From positions 88,220,278 through 88,284,277 of the forward strand of contig CM053275.1 in assembly GCA_028583415.1 (NCBI GenBank): a stretch of 64,000 bases of DNA. The letters are read 5' to 3'. The translations under genes and the position numbers were made by a program. Below the pieces are notes generated by a model. The model did not search any database, was not told the DNA's origin, and was given only the letters and a program-made list of their open reading frames with translations. Positions 40,787-53,406 of the stretch are shown here, piece after piece; the first letter of the stretch is position 1; every line of letters starts with the position of its first letter. This DNA comes from Protea cynaroides. Its lineage: Eukaryota; Streptophyta; Magnoliopsida; Proteales; Proteaceae.

Positions 40787-42441
40787 TAGTCGCCCCCATG
40801 GCGAAGAAGTTAAAGGCCCTCGATGGGGCTGCTGATGTGGCTCCTGCTTTCCCCACAGAGATTCCTCCGCTACCCCCCGAGGGCGCTACACCTGTTGCTC
40901 CACCCCTCGATCCTGAACCAGAGATTGCTCTTACCCTCGAACCAAAACCAGAGATTGAGCCGCTCTCCTCGACGCCCATTAACCCCCCAGCATAATTGAC
41001 ATCATCAACGATGGTAAGTCCTTTCGGACCTTCAAACTTGCCTTCTTGGCTTACCTTTTTCAAAATTTTATGAGTGTCTCTTAATGCTTATGCTTTCCAA
41101 TCTTGTAGAGGATGATGACCAAGCTAATGTACGGAAATGCTACGCCGTTCAAAGAAGAAGAGGAGGATCAACCCTGAAGATACCCCCCAAGATATTCTCC
41201 AAAAGATCCCTTACGGGCCTCAGCCACTGTAGATGGTTCCTCTACCTTTGGCACCGGTCGTTAGTTTTGCTCCTTCCACCATTTCGAGCATGGCCTCCTT
41301 CAGTTCTTCCACAATTAATGGATCAAGTGTTCAAGCTACTTCTTCCGGGACTATAGACATAGGTTCGACTGCTGGTGCATCAACTTCGAGTATCCCTCCC
41401 TCATCAAGCACAATGCTAGCCACCGTGAGCACCATTGCTGCTTCTTTTGCCTCTACTCTTCCATCGACTTCTCCTTTTGTTCCACTGGATTCGACAGTTG
41501 TGATCACAATCTAGCCGATTACAAGGGGAACCGGTCGAATACCTCTGGCCCCCTCGATTCTCCCCCAGATATCCACAAAGTTCATGCCCATATAGTCATC
41601 TTCCTCAGTAGTTCCTATAGATGCTCCAGCCAAAGGTAAGGGTCCGGCACCCTCATCTCCTCTAGCATCCATCCTTGGCTTCACTTCCAGTCAAAGTCCA
41701 ACCACAACTAGTGGGTTTACATTTTCAGGTACAACCCCTTCTACAAAGTCAGCTCGTTTTATCCCTAGGTGAATGTCTCTACTACAGACACTGGCCTTCA
41801 AAGCCACCCCGTGGCCCAAGAGATAATCCACCATGCCTGCCTGCCATCGCACATAGATATGTTCAAGAATGTCATGCTTGATGGGTTAGACCAGTCCCAG
41901 TGCACCGCTTTATACCAGGTAAGCGCACTCTTTCCTTTCATACATTCTCTTGTCTTTTCTACTTCTTTTTATATTCGTACTCATTTGTGTTTTCTTTGAT
42001 CCATGTTACAAGATGTGTGGCAATAATATTGGGAGGCAGTAGTTGGCCTAGTAAACGAACTGAAGAAGATTCAGGGCCTTATGCAACAGGGTCGAGGCCA
42101 ACTTATTGCCGCCCAGGAGGAGTGTAACCAAGCCATTAGTGATTGTGACACCGCTGTACTGGGTCGCACTGAGGGTGATCAAATTTGGGCTGAGGAGAAG
42201 GATACACTTCAATCGAAATTGGAGACTATTTAACAAGAAAGGGATAAGGCTGAAACCCATGCCATTGATGTTGACACACATGCAGAGACTTCTCTGACCC
42301 TGAACCGAGGATGGCTCTTCGATGAACGGAGTAAATACAAAAGGCTCGAGGATCAGTTTGCTACCCGTGCCAAAATTTTTGAAGAGGGCCAGAAGGAACT
42401 GGCTGAACTGAAATTGCTCAAGGAGGTCATGACGAACCAGT
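40787..42441 (+). pseudogene. Antisense ORF of the gypsy element, middle part
   Basis: Resumes after solo LTR A with a Pro/Ala-rich segment (40798-40995, MAKKLKALDGAADVAPAF...), then Ser/Thr/Pro-rich frames (41233-41514) and, at about 42030-42430, a heptad-rich coiled coil (...KKIQGLMQQGRGQLIAAQEE..., ...KRLEDQFATRAKIFEEGQ...). Several stops and intron-like gtaag sites interrupt it. The copia element inserts in the coiled coil. No catalytic motif is visible. Confidence 0.55.
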
Positions 42442-43211
42442 TGTTAGGGAAAAAACAAGAGTACTTTTTCCTCCTGTATGCAAACCAATAGAATACGCAA
42501 CCACAAAAATATGCACAGAGATATTGCAACTGAAATAAATAGAGACAATCAAACCACAAAAGAACACATCAATTTTTACGCGGAAAACTCTTCCAAGGTA
42601 AAAGGGGAAAAACTATGGGACCTAGTCCAGGTAAATCTCCATTATAATAATAATGGGTACACAATACAATCTTCTCTAGTCACAGCTAGAGGTTTTTAAT
42701 ATCCAAGAGTAATAACCCACTCTTGGGTAATACAATAACTCACCAAAATAATTGGTGGTAATCTAAGAATAACAAGAATAATCTCACCTCGATATCGACG
42801 TAACAAAGACTGAGAAGAACTATCACCTTTTTCTCTTTCCTGGACAAGGAGAATGCCGTCACGTCGTACGTACAAAGTATGAGAGCTTCTATATATCTCT
42901 TCTTTCTCCTCTCGAGTCACTTACAATGGCTAAAGAATAAAGAAGGAACTCATAGCTCCGCCCTGGATCTCTGGAGCTTCTCAAGAACACACGAATCTCT
43001 GTTTTTGTCTCAAAACTAGGAACACTCCTGTACACTCCTCCAGCTTTTTAAGAAGGCACGAATATATATAATATATTTATTACCTTTTACAAAAGGCTTT
43101 TAACTAGGAATGAGAAGAGGCGATTTTCTATACTGCCAAAGAAAAAGATCTTTCCATAAAGGAAAGATGTGGGTCCCTCCACCCACATGGGTGTGAGGAG
43201 GAATCCCAACA
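42442..43211 (-). repeat. 3' LTR of the copia element
   Basis: 770 bp, nearly the same as 47200-47966. A minus-strand purine tract (gtcagagggggagtt) abuts it at 43212-43226. Confidence 0.92.
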
Positions 43212-43226
43212 AACTCCCCCTCTGAC

Positions 43227-46200
43227 TCATGAGTTGAGATCTATCAAACCCGAACCTGCCATGCTTCTGCAAAAGTCATGCTTCTCCTGGGGTAATGCTT
43301 TTGTCATCATATCTGCACCATTCTTGTCAGTATGGATCTTCTCAACCTCTACTTGCTTCTGTTCTATCCAGTGATACCTCACATCAACATGCTTGGTCTT
43401 GTAATGGAAACTAGGATTCATACTTAAGTGAATGACACTTTGACTGTTACAATGAACAATGTACTTGTCTTGTATCAGACCTAGTTCTTGAATGAACCTC
43501 TTCATCCACAACATCTCCTTGCAAGCTTCCACTGCAGAAATATACTCAGCTTCTGTATTTGACAAAGTGACACACTTCTGCAACTTGGATTGTCATGACA
43601 CTACTCCCCCCTGCAAAAGTAAACAAGTAGCCTGATGTCGATTTCCTTGAATCGAGGTCGCCTGCCATATCTGCATTTGTGTACCCCTGTAACACAGGTT
43701 TATCAATACCAAAACATAAACATGTATTGTATGTACCTTTGAGGTATCTCATAATCCACTTGACTACTTTCCAATGCTCTTTGCCAGGATTGGCAAGAAA
43801 TCTACTCACAACTCCAACTGCATATGCAATGTCAGGTCTTGTACACACCATGACATACATTAAACTTCCTACAGCTGATGCATAGGGAATTTTCTTCATT
43901 TCTGTTCTTCCTTGCTCAGTTGAAGGGCTCTTCTCACTGCTTAATCTAAAGTGACCTGCAAGTGGAGAACTGACTAGCTTTGCTTTCTCTATATTGAACC
44001 TTTTGAGTACTTTCTATACGTACCTTTCTTGTGATAGCCAAATTTTGTCTGCTTTTTTATTACGAGAGATCTGCATGCCTAAGATCTGTTGTGCTGGTCC
44101 TAAGTCCTTCATGTCGAAAGACTTGCTCAACTTTTTTTTTAACCTATCAACTTTATTGACATCCTGTCCAACAATCAACATGTCATCAACAAAGTAGAAG
44201 AATAAAATCACCTTTAGAAAATTTCTTAATAAACACACAATGATCTGTTGTTGTTCTGGTGTACTCATGATCCATCATAAATGAGTCGAACTTCTTGTAC
44301 CACTATCTTGGAGCCTGTTTCAAACCATACAAGCTCTTTCCCAACCTGCAAACCATGTGCTCTTTACCTTTAACTTTGAAACCTTCTGGCTGCTCCATGT
44401 AAATCTCTTCCTCTAAATCACCATGAAGAAAGACTGTCTTGACATCAAGTTGTTGAACTTTTAAATTCAAACTTTTAGCTAAACCTAACACAACTCGAAT
44501 AGACGACATTTTCGCAACAGGAGAATTTTTTTTATCAAATTCAATTCCTTTTGTTTGTCCAAAACCCTTCACAACTAACCTTGCTTTGTACCTTGGTTGT
44601 GATCTGTTCTATTCAGTCTTCAACCTGAATACCCATTTATTCTTGAGTGTCTTCTTACCCTTAGGTACTTTTACTAAATCATAAGTATGATTCTTATGCA
44701 AAGAATCCATCTCTTCCTGCATAGCTTTTAACCACTCAGCTTTATGCTCATTAGTCTGTGCTTCTTCAAAGCAATCTAGTTCGCCTGCATCTGTTAGCAT
44801 AATATATTCATTTGGTGGATACCTAGTAGATGATTGTCGCTCCCTGGTAGATCTTCTCAACTGAGGCTCCACTGGTGGCTCTGGAGGGGGTTGCTCCCCC
44901 TATTCAACATCACCTGTATCATCTATGAGAACATCATCATTACCATTTTGTACATCTCCCCCATCATCATGTACCATAGGTAGAGGAACTGGATCAAGAT
45001 CAAACAGGTCATCAACAAACGGCTGAGGTTTTTTAATTTTCTCAAAGTCTTCAATTGTTTGATCTTCAAGAAAGATAACATCTCTGCTTCTGATAACTTT
45101 CTTCTCAACTGGATCCCATAGCTTGTATCCAAACTTTTCATCTGCATATCCCAAGAAAATACACCCTTTGATTTGTCATCAAGCTTTGACGCTCATCTTT
45201 TGGAATGTGCACAAATATCCTACAACCAAATACTTTTAAATGACAATAGGAAATATTTTTTCCGCTCCACACCTTCTCAGGAACATCTCCATTCAAGGGA
45301 GCTGATGGAGATAAATTAATCAAATAAACTACAATATGCATCTCTTCTCCCCAATAACACTGTGCCAACTTTGCATCTGAGAGCATACACCTGATCCTTT
45401 CTATAATAGTGCAATTCGACCTTTCTGCTACACCATTATGCTGTGGAGTTTTGGGAACTGTTTGCTCATGCCGAATACCTTGACTACTGCAATACTTCTC
45501 AAATAGGTCAATGTACTCACCACCATTGTCAGTACGAATGCATTTGAGAGATTTTTCTGTTTCTCTTTCAACTATAGCATGAAAAATTTTAAACATATTC
45601 AAAACCTGATCTTTGGTTTTCAAAGCATATACCCATATTTTTCTAAAAGCATCATCTATGAAAGTAACAAAATAAGAAGCACCACTAAGTGTTTTCACTT
45701 TCATAGGACCACAAACATCAGAATGTACCAATTCTAAGATGTTTCTTTTTCTATGAAGATAATTTTTCATGAATGTGATACGATGTTGTTTACCAACTAA
45801 ACAATGAACATAATGATTCAGAGGCATACCTTTCATGTCTGAAAGAAGATTGCCCTTTGTAAGGATCTGCATCCCTTTCTCGCTCATGTGACCAAGTCGA
45901 CTATGCCATAAATCTGTAGCAGATTTACCCTCTGTTGTATTCACCTCAGTCTTGCACACTTGTACCTTTGTGTTATACAAAGTGCAGCATTTGTTCCCTT
46001 TTGCACCATTAGAGAACTTTTGGTAAGCTTTCATTGACCATTACCAAAGTGACTATGATAACCTTCTGCATCTAATTTTTCTACAGAAATCAAATTCAAA
46101 CAGAGTTCTGGAACATGTCTTAGATCCTTAAGAGTCAATTTACATCCAACATTTGTCTCTATAGTCACGTCACCTATCCCCACAATTTTAGAAACACCAC

Positions 46201-46481
46201 TGCTTTCCATTCTTACAATACCAAAGTCACCTATCTTGTAAGAGGTAAATAATTCTCTACGAGGGTTATGAAGAACCAGTATCAACAACCCAATCTGAGT
46301 CATGACATGAAGATGTAAGACAAGATTCTTCACAGCTTGAGATAATAATAGTGTCTTCATCTGAGTTGATGGCAGCAGTATCTTCGTTATTCTCTTTTCC
46401 ATTTTCTTTCTTGGAATCTCTCTTGAATTTTCTACACTCTTTTTTCATATGTCCTACCTTTTTACAGTAGTAACATATGAC
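43227..46481 (-). pseudogene. Copia pol polyprotein, several frame breaks
   Basis: In order: CCHC zinc knuckle (YYCKKVGHMKKEC, about 46437-46481); aspartic protease WVVDTGSS ending 46266, then a frame change; pre-integrase and integrase (45138-46034) with Asp in LVHSDVCGPM, Asp in RTDNGGEY and Glu in HNGVAERSN; the zinc-finger Cys usually opening CxxC reads Tyr (YVHCLVGKQ). RT is in pieces (44303-44572, SPVAKMSSIRVV...DVKTVFLHGDLEEEIYMEQP; then 44014-44268 with YFVDDMLIVG). RNase H is at 43227-43899 (NTEAEYISAVEACKEMLWMK). Frame changes fall near 46266, 45150 and 44290, and stops near 44900 and 44600. Not functional. Confidence 0.88.
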
Positions 46482-46611
46482 TCATTGTCTTGATTTGGAT
46501 CTCTCTTTTGATTTTCCACAATCTTGAGATTTCCTGTATTTGCTTCTCCCCCAGATTTCTGTGACAAGTGCCTCTTATTGAGATGAACCTGAAGACTTTC
46601 TTTTTGTCTCT

Positions 46612-47142
46612 TCATTCAATAGACTTCCTATTACTTGACTTATTGTGATTTTTTTCATCTGAGGCAGAATTGCTAAAAGACACCACCAATGTCTCCCAAC
46701 TGTCTAGTAGTGAACTGAGTAGTAATAGGGCTTGTAACTCGCCATCTAATGTAATTTTCATGGAGGATAACTGATTCACAATACTCTGTACCTCATTTAA
46801 ATGTTCTACAACTGAGTCTCCATCTCTGTACTTCAAGTTTACAAGTTTTTTGAACAAAAACACTTTGTTGCCAATAGTCTTCCTTTCGTACAGACTTTCT
46901 AATTTATTCCACAATGATTTTGCTAACGTCTCTGTGGAGACATGATGAAAAACTGTGTCGTCTAACCATTGTCGAATAAAGCCAACAGCTTTTCGGTCTA
47001 AGGTCTTCCACTCGACGTCAAACAATTTTTCTGGTTTTGTCGTTTCACCCTGTACGGGTCCATACAGTTCCTTACAATATAATAGGTCTTCCATCTTTGC
47101 TTTTCAAATCATCCAGTTGCTCTCATTCAAAATAATCATCAT
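46612..47142 (-). pseudogene. Copia gag with early stop
   Basis: The frame starts ATGATG at 47142 and reads ILNESNWMI, then TGA (47106-47104) where copia gags usually have Trp, then KAKMEDLLYCKELYGPV. It continues with the gag-2/UBN2 signature (AKSLWNKLESLYERKTIGNK, LVNLKYRDGDSVVEHLNE). The frame changes before the zinc knuckle. The TGA is one transition from TGG. Confidence 0.85.
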
Positions 47143-47184
47143 TGTCGGGGTTCCCTCCATTGTTCATATACGGTTATAGAACCT

Positions 47185-47197
47185 GACTCTGATACCA
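47185..47197 (-). other. Copia primer-binding site (tRNA-iMet type)
   Basis: On the minus strand TGGTATCAGAGTC begins two bases after the 5' LTR. Confidence 0.88.
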
Positions 47198-47199
47198 CT

Positions 47200-47966
47200 T
47201 GTTAGGGAAAAAACAAGAGTACTTTTCCCTCTTGTATGCAAACCAATGGAATACGCAACCACAAAAATATGCACAGAGATATTGCAGCTGAAATAAATAG
47301 AGACAATCAAACCACAAAAGAACACATCAATTTTTACGTGAAAAACCCTTCCAAGGTGAAAGGGGAAAAATCACGGGACCTAGTCCAGGTAAATCTCCAC
47401 TATAATAATAATGGGTACACAATACAATCTTCTCTAGTCACAACTAGATGTTTTCAATCTCCAAGAGTAATAACCCACTCTTGTATAATACAATAACTCA
47501 CCAAAACAATTGGTGGTAATCCAAGAATAATAAGAATAATCTCACCTCGATACCGACGTAACAAAGACTGAGAAGAACTATCACCTTTCTCTCTTCCTTG
47601 CACAAGGAGAATGCCATCACGTCGTACGTACAAAGTATGGGAGCTTCTATATATCTCTTTTTTCTCCTCTTGAGTCACTTACAATGGCTAAAGAATAAAG
47701 AAGGAACTCATAGCTCCCTCTGGATCTCTGGAGCTTCTCAAGAACACACGAATCTCTATTTTCATCTCAAAACCAGGAATACTCCCATACACTCCTCTAG
47801 CTTCTTAAGAAGGCATGGATATATATAATATATTTATTGCCTTTTACAAAAGGCTTTTAACTAGGAATGAGAAGAGGCGGCTTTCTATACTGCCAAAGAG
47901 AAAGATCTTTCCATAAAGGAAAGATGTGGGTCCCTCCACCCACATGGGTGCGGAGGAATCCCAACA
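47200..47966 (-). repeat. 5' LTR of the copia element
   Basis: 767 bp; only scattered substitutions separate it from 42442-43211, so the insertion is younger than the host gypsy. Confidence 0.92.
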
Positions 47967-48158
47967 CCAGCTCGAGGGGGTGCACTCTCTCAATCATCAA
48001 CTGGAGGGGGAAGTGAAGACTTTGCAGGATGCCCATGATGCGTTCGTAGGTGAGAAACCACTGTGACGATGGAGAAGGAGAAGCTATAGTCTGATTATGT
48101 CCAGTCGACAGAGAGGGAGAAATCCCTTAAGAAGGAGATAGTCAATGTGAAGGGATAG
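47967..48158 (+). pseudogene. Antisense ORF of the gypsy element, coiled-coil piece
   Basis: A short continuation of the coiled coil between the copia and solo LTR B (QLEGEVKTLQDAHDAFVGEK). A frame change and stop follow it. Confidence 0.5.
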
Positions 48159-50509
48159 TGTAAGACCCGTATTGTACTAACCTGGTCTTATCACCTTGTA
48201 TCAAGTCTTTCTATCATGGTTTGACCAAGCGGACCAAGTGCGTGAAGAAACCACAAGGCTAGTTTTTTTAATTCAAACCATAAATTATCTAATTGAGACG
48301 TGTGGTGGCATACCTAAACAGGTGTGATCGACCACACCTCAAAATAATGAGACCACAGGAGTCTAGGACATGTGGTCGCAGATTTGGGACTTGTAGTCGA
48401 CGGATCCTACGGCCCCACGTGCGACCACACGATGGTATAATTGACTCCAAAATTAAAAAACCTTCCTCATCTGAAGGGGGTTCTTTCCTAATCAAAGTAG
48501 GACTCTATATGGAGGGTTTTTCTCTATATATAGGACATCCCTTAGCCTCTTTCATTCTTTTAGAACTCAAACTGAAAGAGAGAAAAAGAGAGGAGGCAGA
48601 AGAAAAAGAAAATTGAAGAGGAAGACTAAGAGGAGGAATTTTAGAGAGAGCTCTGATTCTTCAACAAATTTATGGTATGAAAACATCTCCTACATTAGTT
48701 GAATGCCTAGAATAGATCATGGAGGAAGTATTGATTCAAAGTAGGATCTCGACCATAGACGAAAAATCAAAATAAATCCATGAAGAGTAGGTTGGGGTAG
48801 ATGATTGTGAAAAAAATATGAAAGTAAGGCCATAAATCAATCATAGGAATGACCCTAATGATAATTCAAGGAATCAAATCATAAAGGGATTGGACCGAGA
48901 ATGAAAGTCGACCAAACACTCGTGTGGTCGCAGCTATGGTCGACCACACGAGGCACATGTGTCAACCACATGCCCTCAGGAAGTTTTCAGGGAGGGTGTG
49001 GTCGCATGTGTGTGGTCACATGATATGCAACCACACGTATCGACCACACACCATGTGGTCGCAGAAACTAAAACCACAGGTGCAGCCACACCTGCGACCA
49101 CTCAGCTTATGGAGGTCTGATTCATTCCAGATTAGACATTTAAACACTGTAATTAATGAATATGAACTCTAACAAATTACATTCATAAATTTATTAGGTT
49201 TCTAAGTGGTCCAAAAGTGAATTACAAAGCTTGGAAGAGGAACAACCAAAGATCAAAAGTGAGGGAACAAAACATAAACTAAATGGATAATAATAAATTG
49301 TTTACTTTATTGAGTCCGATGCCATGATTGATTCTATGCTTGTATGCTTGTAATGTGCATCTCACATGTCATCCAATATTTCTGTTATTATTGTTCATGC
49401 ATATTTAATTTTGTTTATTTATAATATGATGATGATGATGATGCTAGGAATAGACATGTGAATGTATGTGTGTGGTTGGTGTGTTGGATGCGAGTGGAGC
49501 ATTAGGGGAGACGTGGCATGGTGGTCTTCGACCTCGTCACTAGACTCTAGCTTTATCTTTACTCAAGTCTTGCCCACTAACATCGTCATATCGCCATTAC
49601 CTTAGTAGAACTATTATGTCGTAGGGCATCAGGGGAGGTGGTCTCGGACCTTGTAGTCTCTGACTCTGTCGGGGGGCCTTAGCTCTATCTCTATGGACAT
49701 ATTGAGGGATGCTGGGGTGAGGCCTTGGATACACTGTTTGGCATTAGGATTGGTTAGTTGCGAGCCTAGTTTGCAAGCCCTCGCCAATAGGGGCTTACGT
49801 ATTGGTATGGATAGGGCATCAGGGGAAGTGTTGGCGGTGTTTGATCTGGACACTTTAGCTCTATCTCTATTCCATGGTGGGTGCATGTGGGATGACAATG
49901 GTGTTTGATCCATTGGACTGATTCACACACTCGTGTATAGAGGTGCGGCGGCCACCAAACCTTTCTATAGCACATTGCAAACTTAAAAATCAGACCAAAG
50001 ATATAAACTGAATGTATGCATATGTTTGTTGCATTGTTTTGTTTGCTCACTGAGCCGTGATGTGTGCTCACCCTTTCGACGTTAAATATTTTTAGTTCTT
50101 GATGCAGGTCCTACTGTTGAAGAATATATGAATGCTCCGACGTATGGACGCGTTGTTGCGATGGACGTAGAAGTTGAAGAAGATGCGCATGATTCGTCGT
50201 GTGAGTGCAACTCATGTGTTTTTGATTAGTTTAGTTGTTTAGTTATGGAAACATGTAATTGATTATTTTACTTTATTTTATGTCTTGAGATACATTGGAG
50301 ATAATTGGATACTTAATTATGCTATCACTGTCAGATACTCAGTTCATTAGTATTAAAGAGTTCCGTTATAGTTTATTTACTCTGATTTCGCTTGTGGAAT
50401 GTATCTGGTTTAATTGAATGGGCACGACCTATAAAAGATCCTGGTTGAACCGTTGGTTTATGGACGGTTCATCACACCATTCTGGTCGGTTCAGAATTAG
50501 GGTGTGACA
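48159..50509 (+). mobile_element. Solo LTR B (2.35 kb)
   Basis: TGTAAGACCC start, GGTGTGACA end, TATA-like 'tatatata' at 48525. Aligned with A across its length with many substitutions. Flanking pentamers GATAG and GTCAG do not match well, so the duplication is eroded or absent. Confidence 0.82.
50108..50229 (+). CDS. Conserved LTR micro-ORF, copy B
   Basis: After gatgcag the frame reads VEEYMNAPTYGRVVAMD..., then EDAHDSSCECNSCVFD and TAG. No indel relative to A or C. Confidence 0.45.
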
Positions 50510-50958
50510 GTCAGGGGGTCGAGTTATAGGCTGCAGTGGCTCGTTTGACAGAGGAATTGGCACAAGCTCAAAGTCCCTTGACCTAGGACAAGGAGAAAAC
50601 TTTGATAACGCTGTTGGAGTCTGAGGATATAGAGAAGTTCTTCAGGAAAGAGAGGGCTCGAGCAGTTCGGGAGGCCCTTATTTTGGTTTACTCGGAGATG
50701 TCTACAGATCTCCCAGACTATGACTTCTCCCGCAATGCTTTCATGAACAAAGTAATATGGGACAAGTTTCCTTAGAAGTCTACTCCTCCACCTCCGATAG
50801 TTCCTTGCACAGACTTGTCACTAGTGATAACTTCTCCTCGAGATGTTTCTCCTCTGTCAGTTTTCCTGGGACCTTCTTTATTCCCTCCTTCAGATACTTG
50901 GCCTGTAGAGACCCCATAAGACACTCCCAAAGAAACTCTACCCCCCAAAGAACATAGT
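50510..50958 (+). pseudogene. Antisense ORF of the gypsy element, C-terminal part
   Basis: A coiled coil with two TAG codons (where CAG is expected) leads to EDIEKFFRKERARAVREALI, LPDYDFSRNAFMNKVIWDKF and a Pro-rich tail (STPPPPIVP..., TLPPKEHS) before TAG near 50956. It converges on pol; the two stops lie about 700 bp apart. Confidence 0.55.
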
Positions 50959-51659
50959 TGAAACAAATCATCATTTTTTTAAGCCCTTGGGCTTTTCTCT
51001 TTTTTTTGTAAGCCTTTACTTTTGGCTCTTTTTTTTTAATATAAAATCCTTGTACTTTTTGGTAAATATTGAATTTTTTTTTTTGTAACCATCTCAACTC
51101 TCACTTGTACAAACTGATAACTTACTACCCCTCTGTCTGATAGTATTAGATTCTATTTACTACTATCAGATAGATCAAGAGAACTTGACAGATCCTCGGA
51201 TAACTTTTTCCTTTTCAAAGGCTACCCCTTAAGTCGATGGGCTTAGTCTTCAATTAAAGCCATCTACTCATTGTAAATCAGTCTGTCTTTAAGCAATTGT
51301 CATTTTGAGCCCTTAGGCTATTTCCTTTTCGAGCCAAAGTCGAAGACTACCCCAAAGTTGATGGGCTTAGTCTTCGGCTAAGGCTATCTACTTACTTTCT
51401 TTTCCTTTTACCTTAATTAACTCCTCAACCTGCCCTTTTTCTTTGCGAGCCCTTAGGCCAAGTTATTTTCGAGCCCTTAGGCCATTTATTTTCGAGCCCT
51501 TAGGCCATGTTCTTTTCGAGCCAAATTCAAAGACTACCCCTTAAGTCGATGGGCTTAGTCTTTGACTAAGGCTATCTACTTGCTTGTTTTCTCTCTTTTC
51601 TTGATTGAATGAAGACAAATTTCAAAAAAGAGAACTTTTCATTGAATAAAAGGGAGGCC
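50959..51659. repeat. Minisatellite between convergent ORFs
   Basis: The unit 'cgagcc...gaagactacccc..aagtcgatgggcttagtctt' occurs three times (near 51213, 51329, 51512). A shorter unit 'tttcgagcccttaggcc' occurs about four times (51300-51510). The unit folds: aagact...agtctt flank ccc/ggg. No coding sequence. Confidence 0.7.
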
Positions 51660-52858
51660 TTACACGTAATATATTCTAAGATTTTTGGAGTGCCAGGTGT
51701 GAGATATAGCCGATCCACCCATCATCTCCAGGTAATACGACCATGGTCTAGTAGCCTTGGCGACTCGATATGGCCCTTCCTAGTTAGGAGTTAGCTTGCC
51801 TTGATGTGTAGGTTCAGTCATTGCTGTTGCGCGCATGACCAAATCTCCTATTCGAAACAAGTTTTCTTTTACCCTTCAGTTGTAGTACTTGGTCGTCTTT
51901 TGCTGGTATGTTGCAATGTGTAGTCGAGCAGTTTCATGGACATCCTCCATAAGGTCGAGGTCCATTAACATGATGTCTTTGTTAGTATCCTCATTGAAAT
52001 TCATGACCTGATAACTCTTCTCCACTACTTCGACTGGAATGACAGCTTCTGACCCAAAAGTCAACTTGAAAAGAGTAGCTCCTATAGCAGTTCTTTCTGT
52101 TGTTCGATATGACCAAATCACAGTAGGCAACTCTTGAGCCCATAACGTCCGTTTTTCTTCCACCCATCGAGCCTGGCCATGCAACAAGGTACAATTAGTG
52201 ATCTTTGTTTGCCCGTTGGCTTCAGGGTACACCAATGATGGGAATCTGTGGTTGATATGGTGATCTCGACAGAACTTCCAAAAGGTTCTGCTAGAAAATT
52301 GAGGCCCGTTGTCAGTGATCGAGACTTGAGGAATCCCATATCGATACAACACTTCTAGCCGGAAGAACTCTACTACTTTAGGGGTGGTGACCTTCTTCAT
52401 TGCTTTTACCTCAATCCATTTGGTGAAGTAATCAATCGCTACCAGAATGAATCTGAGTTACCATTTTTCCTGTGGAAATGGTACTAGGATGTCCATACCC
52501 CAAACCACGAAAGGAATAGACGCAAGGATGGGTTGCAGTTGAAAACACGGTCGATGGGATAGAGTAGCATGCTTCTGGCACGGCTCGCTAGTCTTAGCAT
52601 ACCTCTCGCAATCCTTCATCATATGGGGCCAATGATAACCCATTCTCATGATTTTGAAACACGTGGTTCGACTGCACTGATGAGCTTCATATATTCCCTC
52701 ATAAACCTCCGCCATGACATATTTGACCTTTGAAGGAGGGATGCATAGAAGTAAAGAAAGAGTATGAGATTTCTTGTAAAGTACCTCATCGTGAATAACT
52801 TACGACCCTGCTTTAGCTTGTATATGTCGAGCCTCCTTCTTATCCTCCAACAACACAT
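51660..52858 (-). pseudogene. Gypsy integrase
   Basis: The zinc-binding module is eroded (YEAHQCSRTTCFKIMRMGYHWP, 52458-52715; CERYAKTSEPCQKHATLSH). The catalytic core follows in 51876-52400 (SITDNGPQFSSRTF with the second Asp; PEANGQTKI with Glu) and then a GDLVMRA-like C-terminal module to the TAA at 51660-51662. A stop lies after KYYN. The PEANGQ form is typical of the Tat/Athila side of gypsy. Confidence 0.85.
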
Positions 52859-52889
52859 TTTCCCTCAAGTAAGTTAGGAGGGGATCCAT

Positions 52890-53406
52890 CTAACAAGGTT
52901 CGACGTCCACGAGCATTACTTCTACCACAGGGTCAGTACTTTGCTGTGGCAAGTGTTCCACATATACCGGCACATCAAAGCTACTCAAGTCATCAGTCCC
53001 TAGGGGAGAGAAGGCATCAGCTTTAGTGTTCTGGTCCCTTGGTATGCTAACCATTTTGAACTTCTCCAACGGTTCGATTAATTGCTTGACGAGGGCCAAA
53101 TACTTGGCCAGGTGTTCCTGTCGTGCTCTATAGACCCTAGTGACTTGCCGTACCACTACTTGCGAGTCTCCATGAACAAGTTATAGTTTGACTGCCAGCT
53201 TTTGGACCAACTTAAGGCCAGCTACAAGGGTCTCGTACTCTGCCACATTGTTGGTTGTGGAGAAACCAAAATATACTGAAGTTAGTACCTTGAATCCTTT
53301 GGACTGATGAGGATGATCCTTGTTCCGGCGTCCTCCTTGTTTGATGCTCCGTTGATGTACATGACCCATGAGGGTTCTTCAGGGCCAAGGAAAATCTTAA
53401 CCCGAG
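52890..53406 (-). pseudogene. Gypsy RNase H, downstream part with duplicate copy 1
   Basis: Contains VYFGFSTTNNVAEYETLVAG, then QLVHGDSQVVVRQ with the catalytic Asp, and SIPRDQNTKADAFSPL. The AEYExL...GDSQ form matches the second, archaeal-type RNase H of Tat elements. A TAA follows AVKL. The 5' part of the domain is repeated beyond solo LTR C. Confidence 0.75.
53156..53406. repeat. 251-bp direct duplication, copy 1
   Basis: Begins ctacttgcgagtctcc and ends cttaacccgag. Matches 55723-55973 base for base apart from a few substitutions. Solo LTR C lies exactly between the two copies. Confidence 0.92.

Larger units (their letters stand above)
42442..47966 (-). mobile_element. Ty1/copia retrotransposon (5.5 kb), nested
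   Basis: LTRs 42442-43211 (3') and 47200-47966 (5') flank minus-strand gag and pol in copia order: protease, integrase, RT, RNase H. LTRs begin TGTTAGGGA and end CCCAACA. The flanks CCAGT/CCAGC (42437-42441 and 47967-47971) match at four of five positions. It lies in the gypsy antisense ORF. Many frame breaks are present. Sequence details such as the 'EEIYMEQPEGF' style suggest the Tork side of copia (weak inference). Confidence 0.92.

Noticed and set aside
39938..49908. Similar 71-77 aa frames in solo LTRs A (39938-40171) and B (49693-49908)
   Set aside because: The similarity follows the nucleotide conservation of the LTRs; the corresponding part of LTR C is broken, so there is no sign of coding constraint, unlike the micro-ORF.
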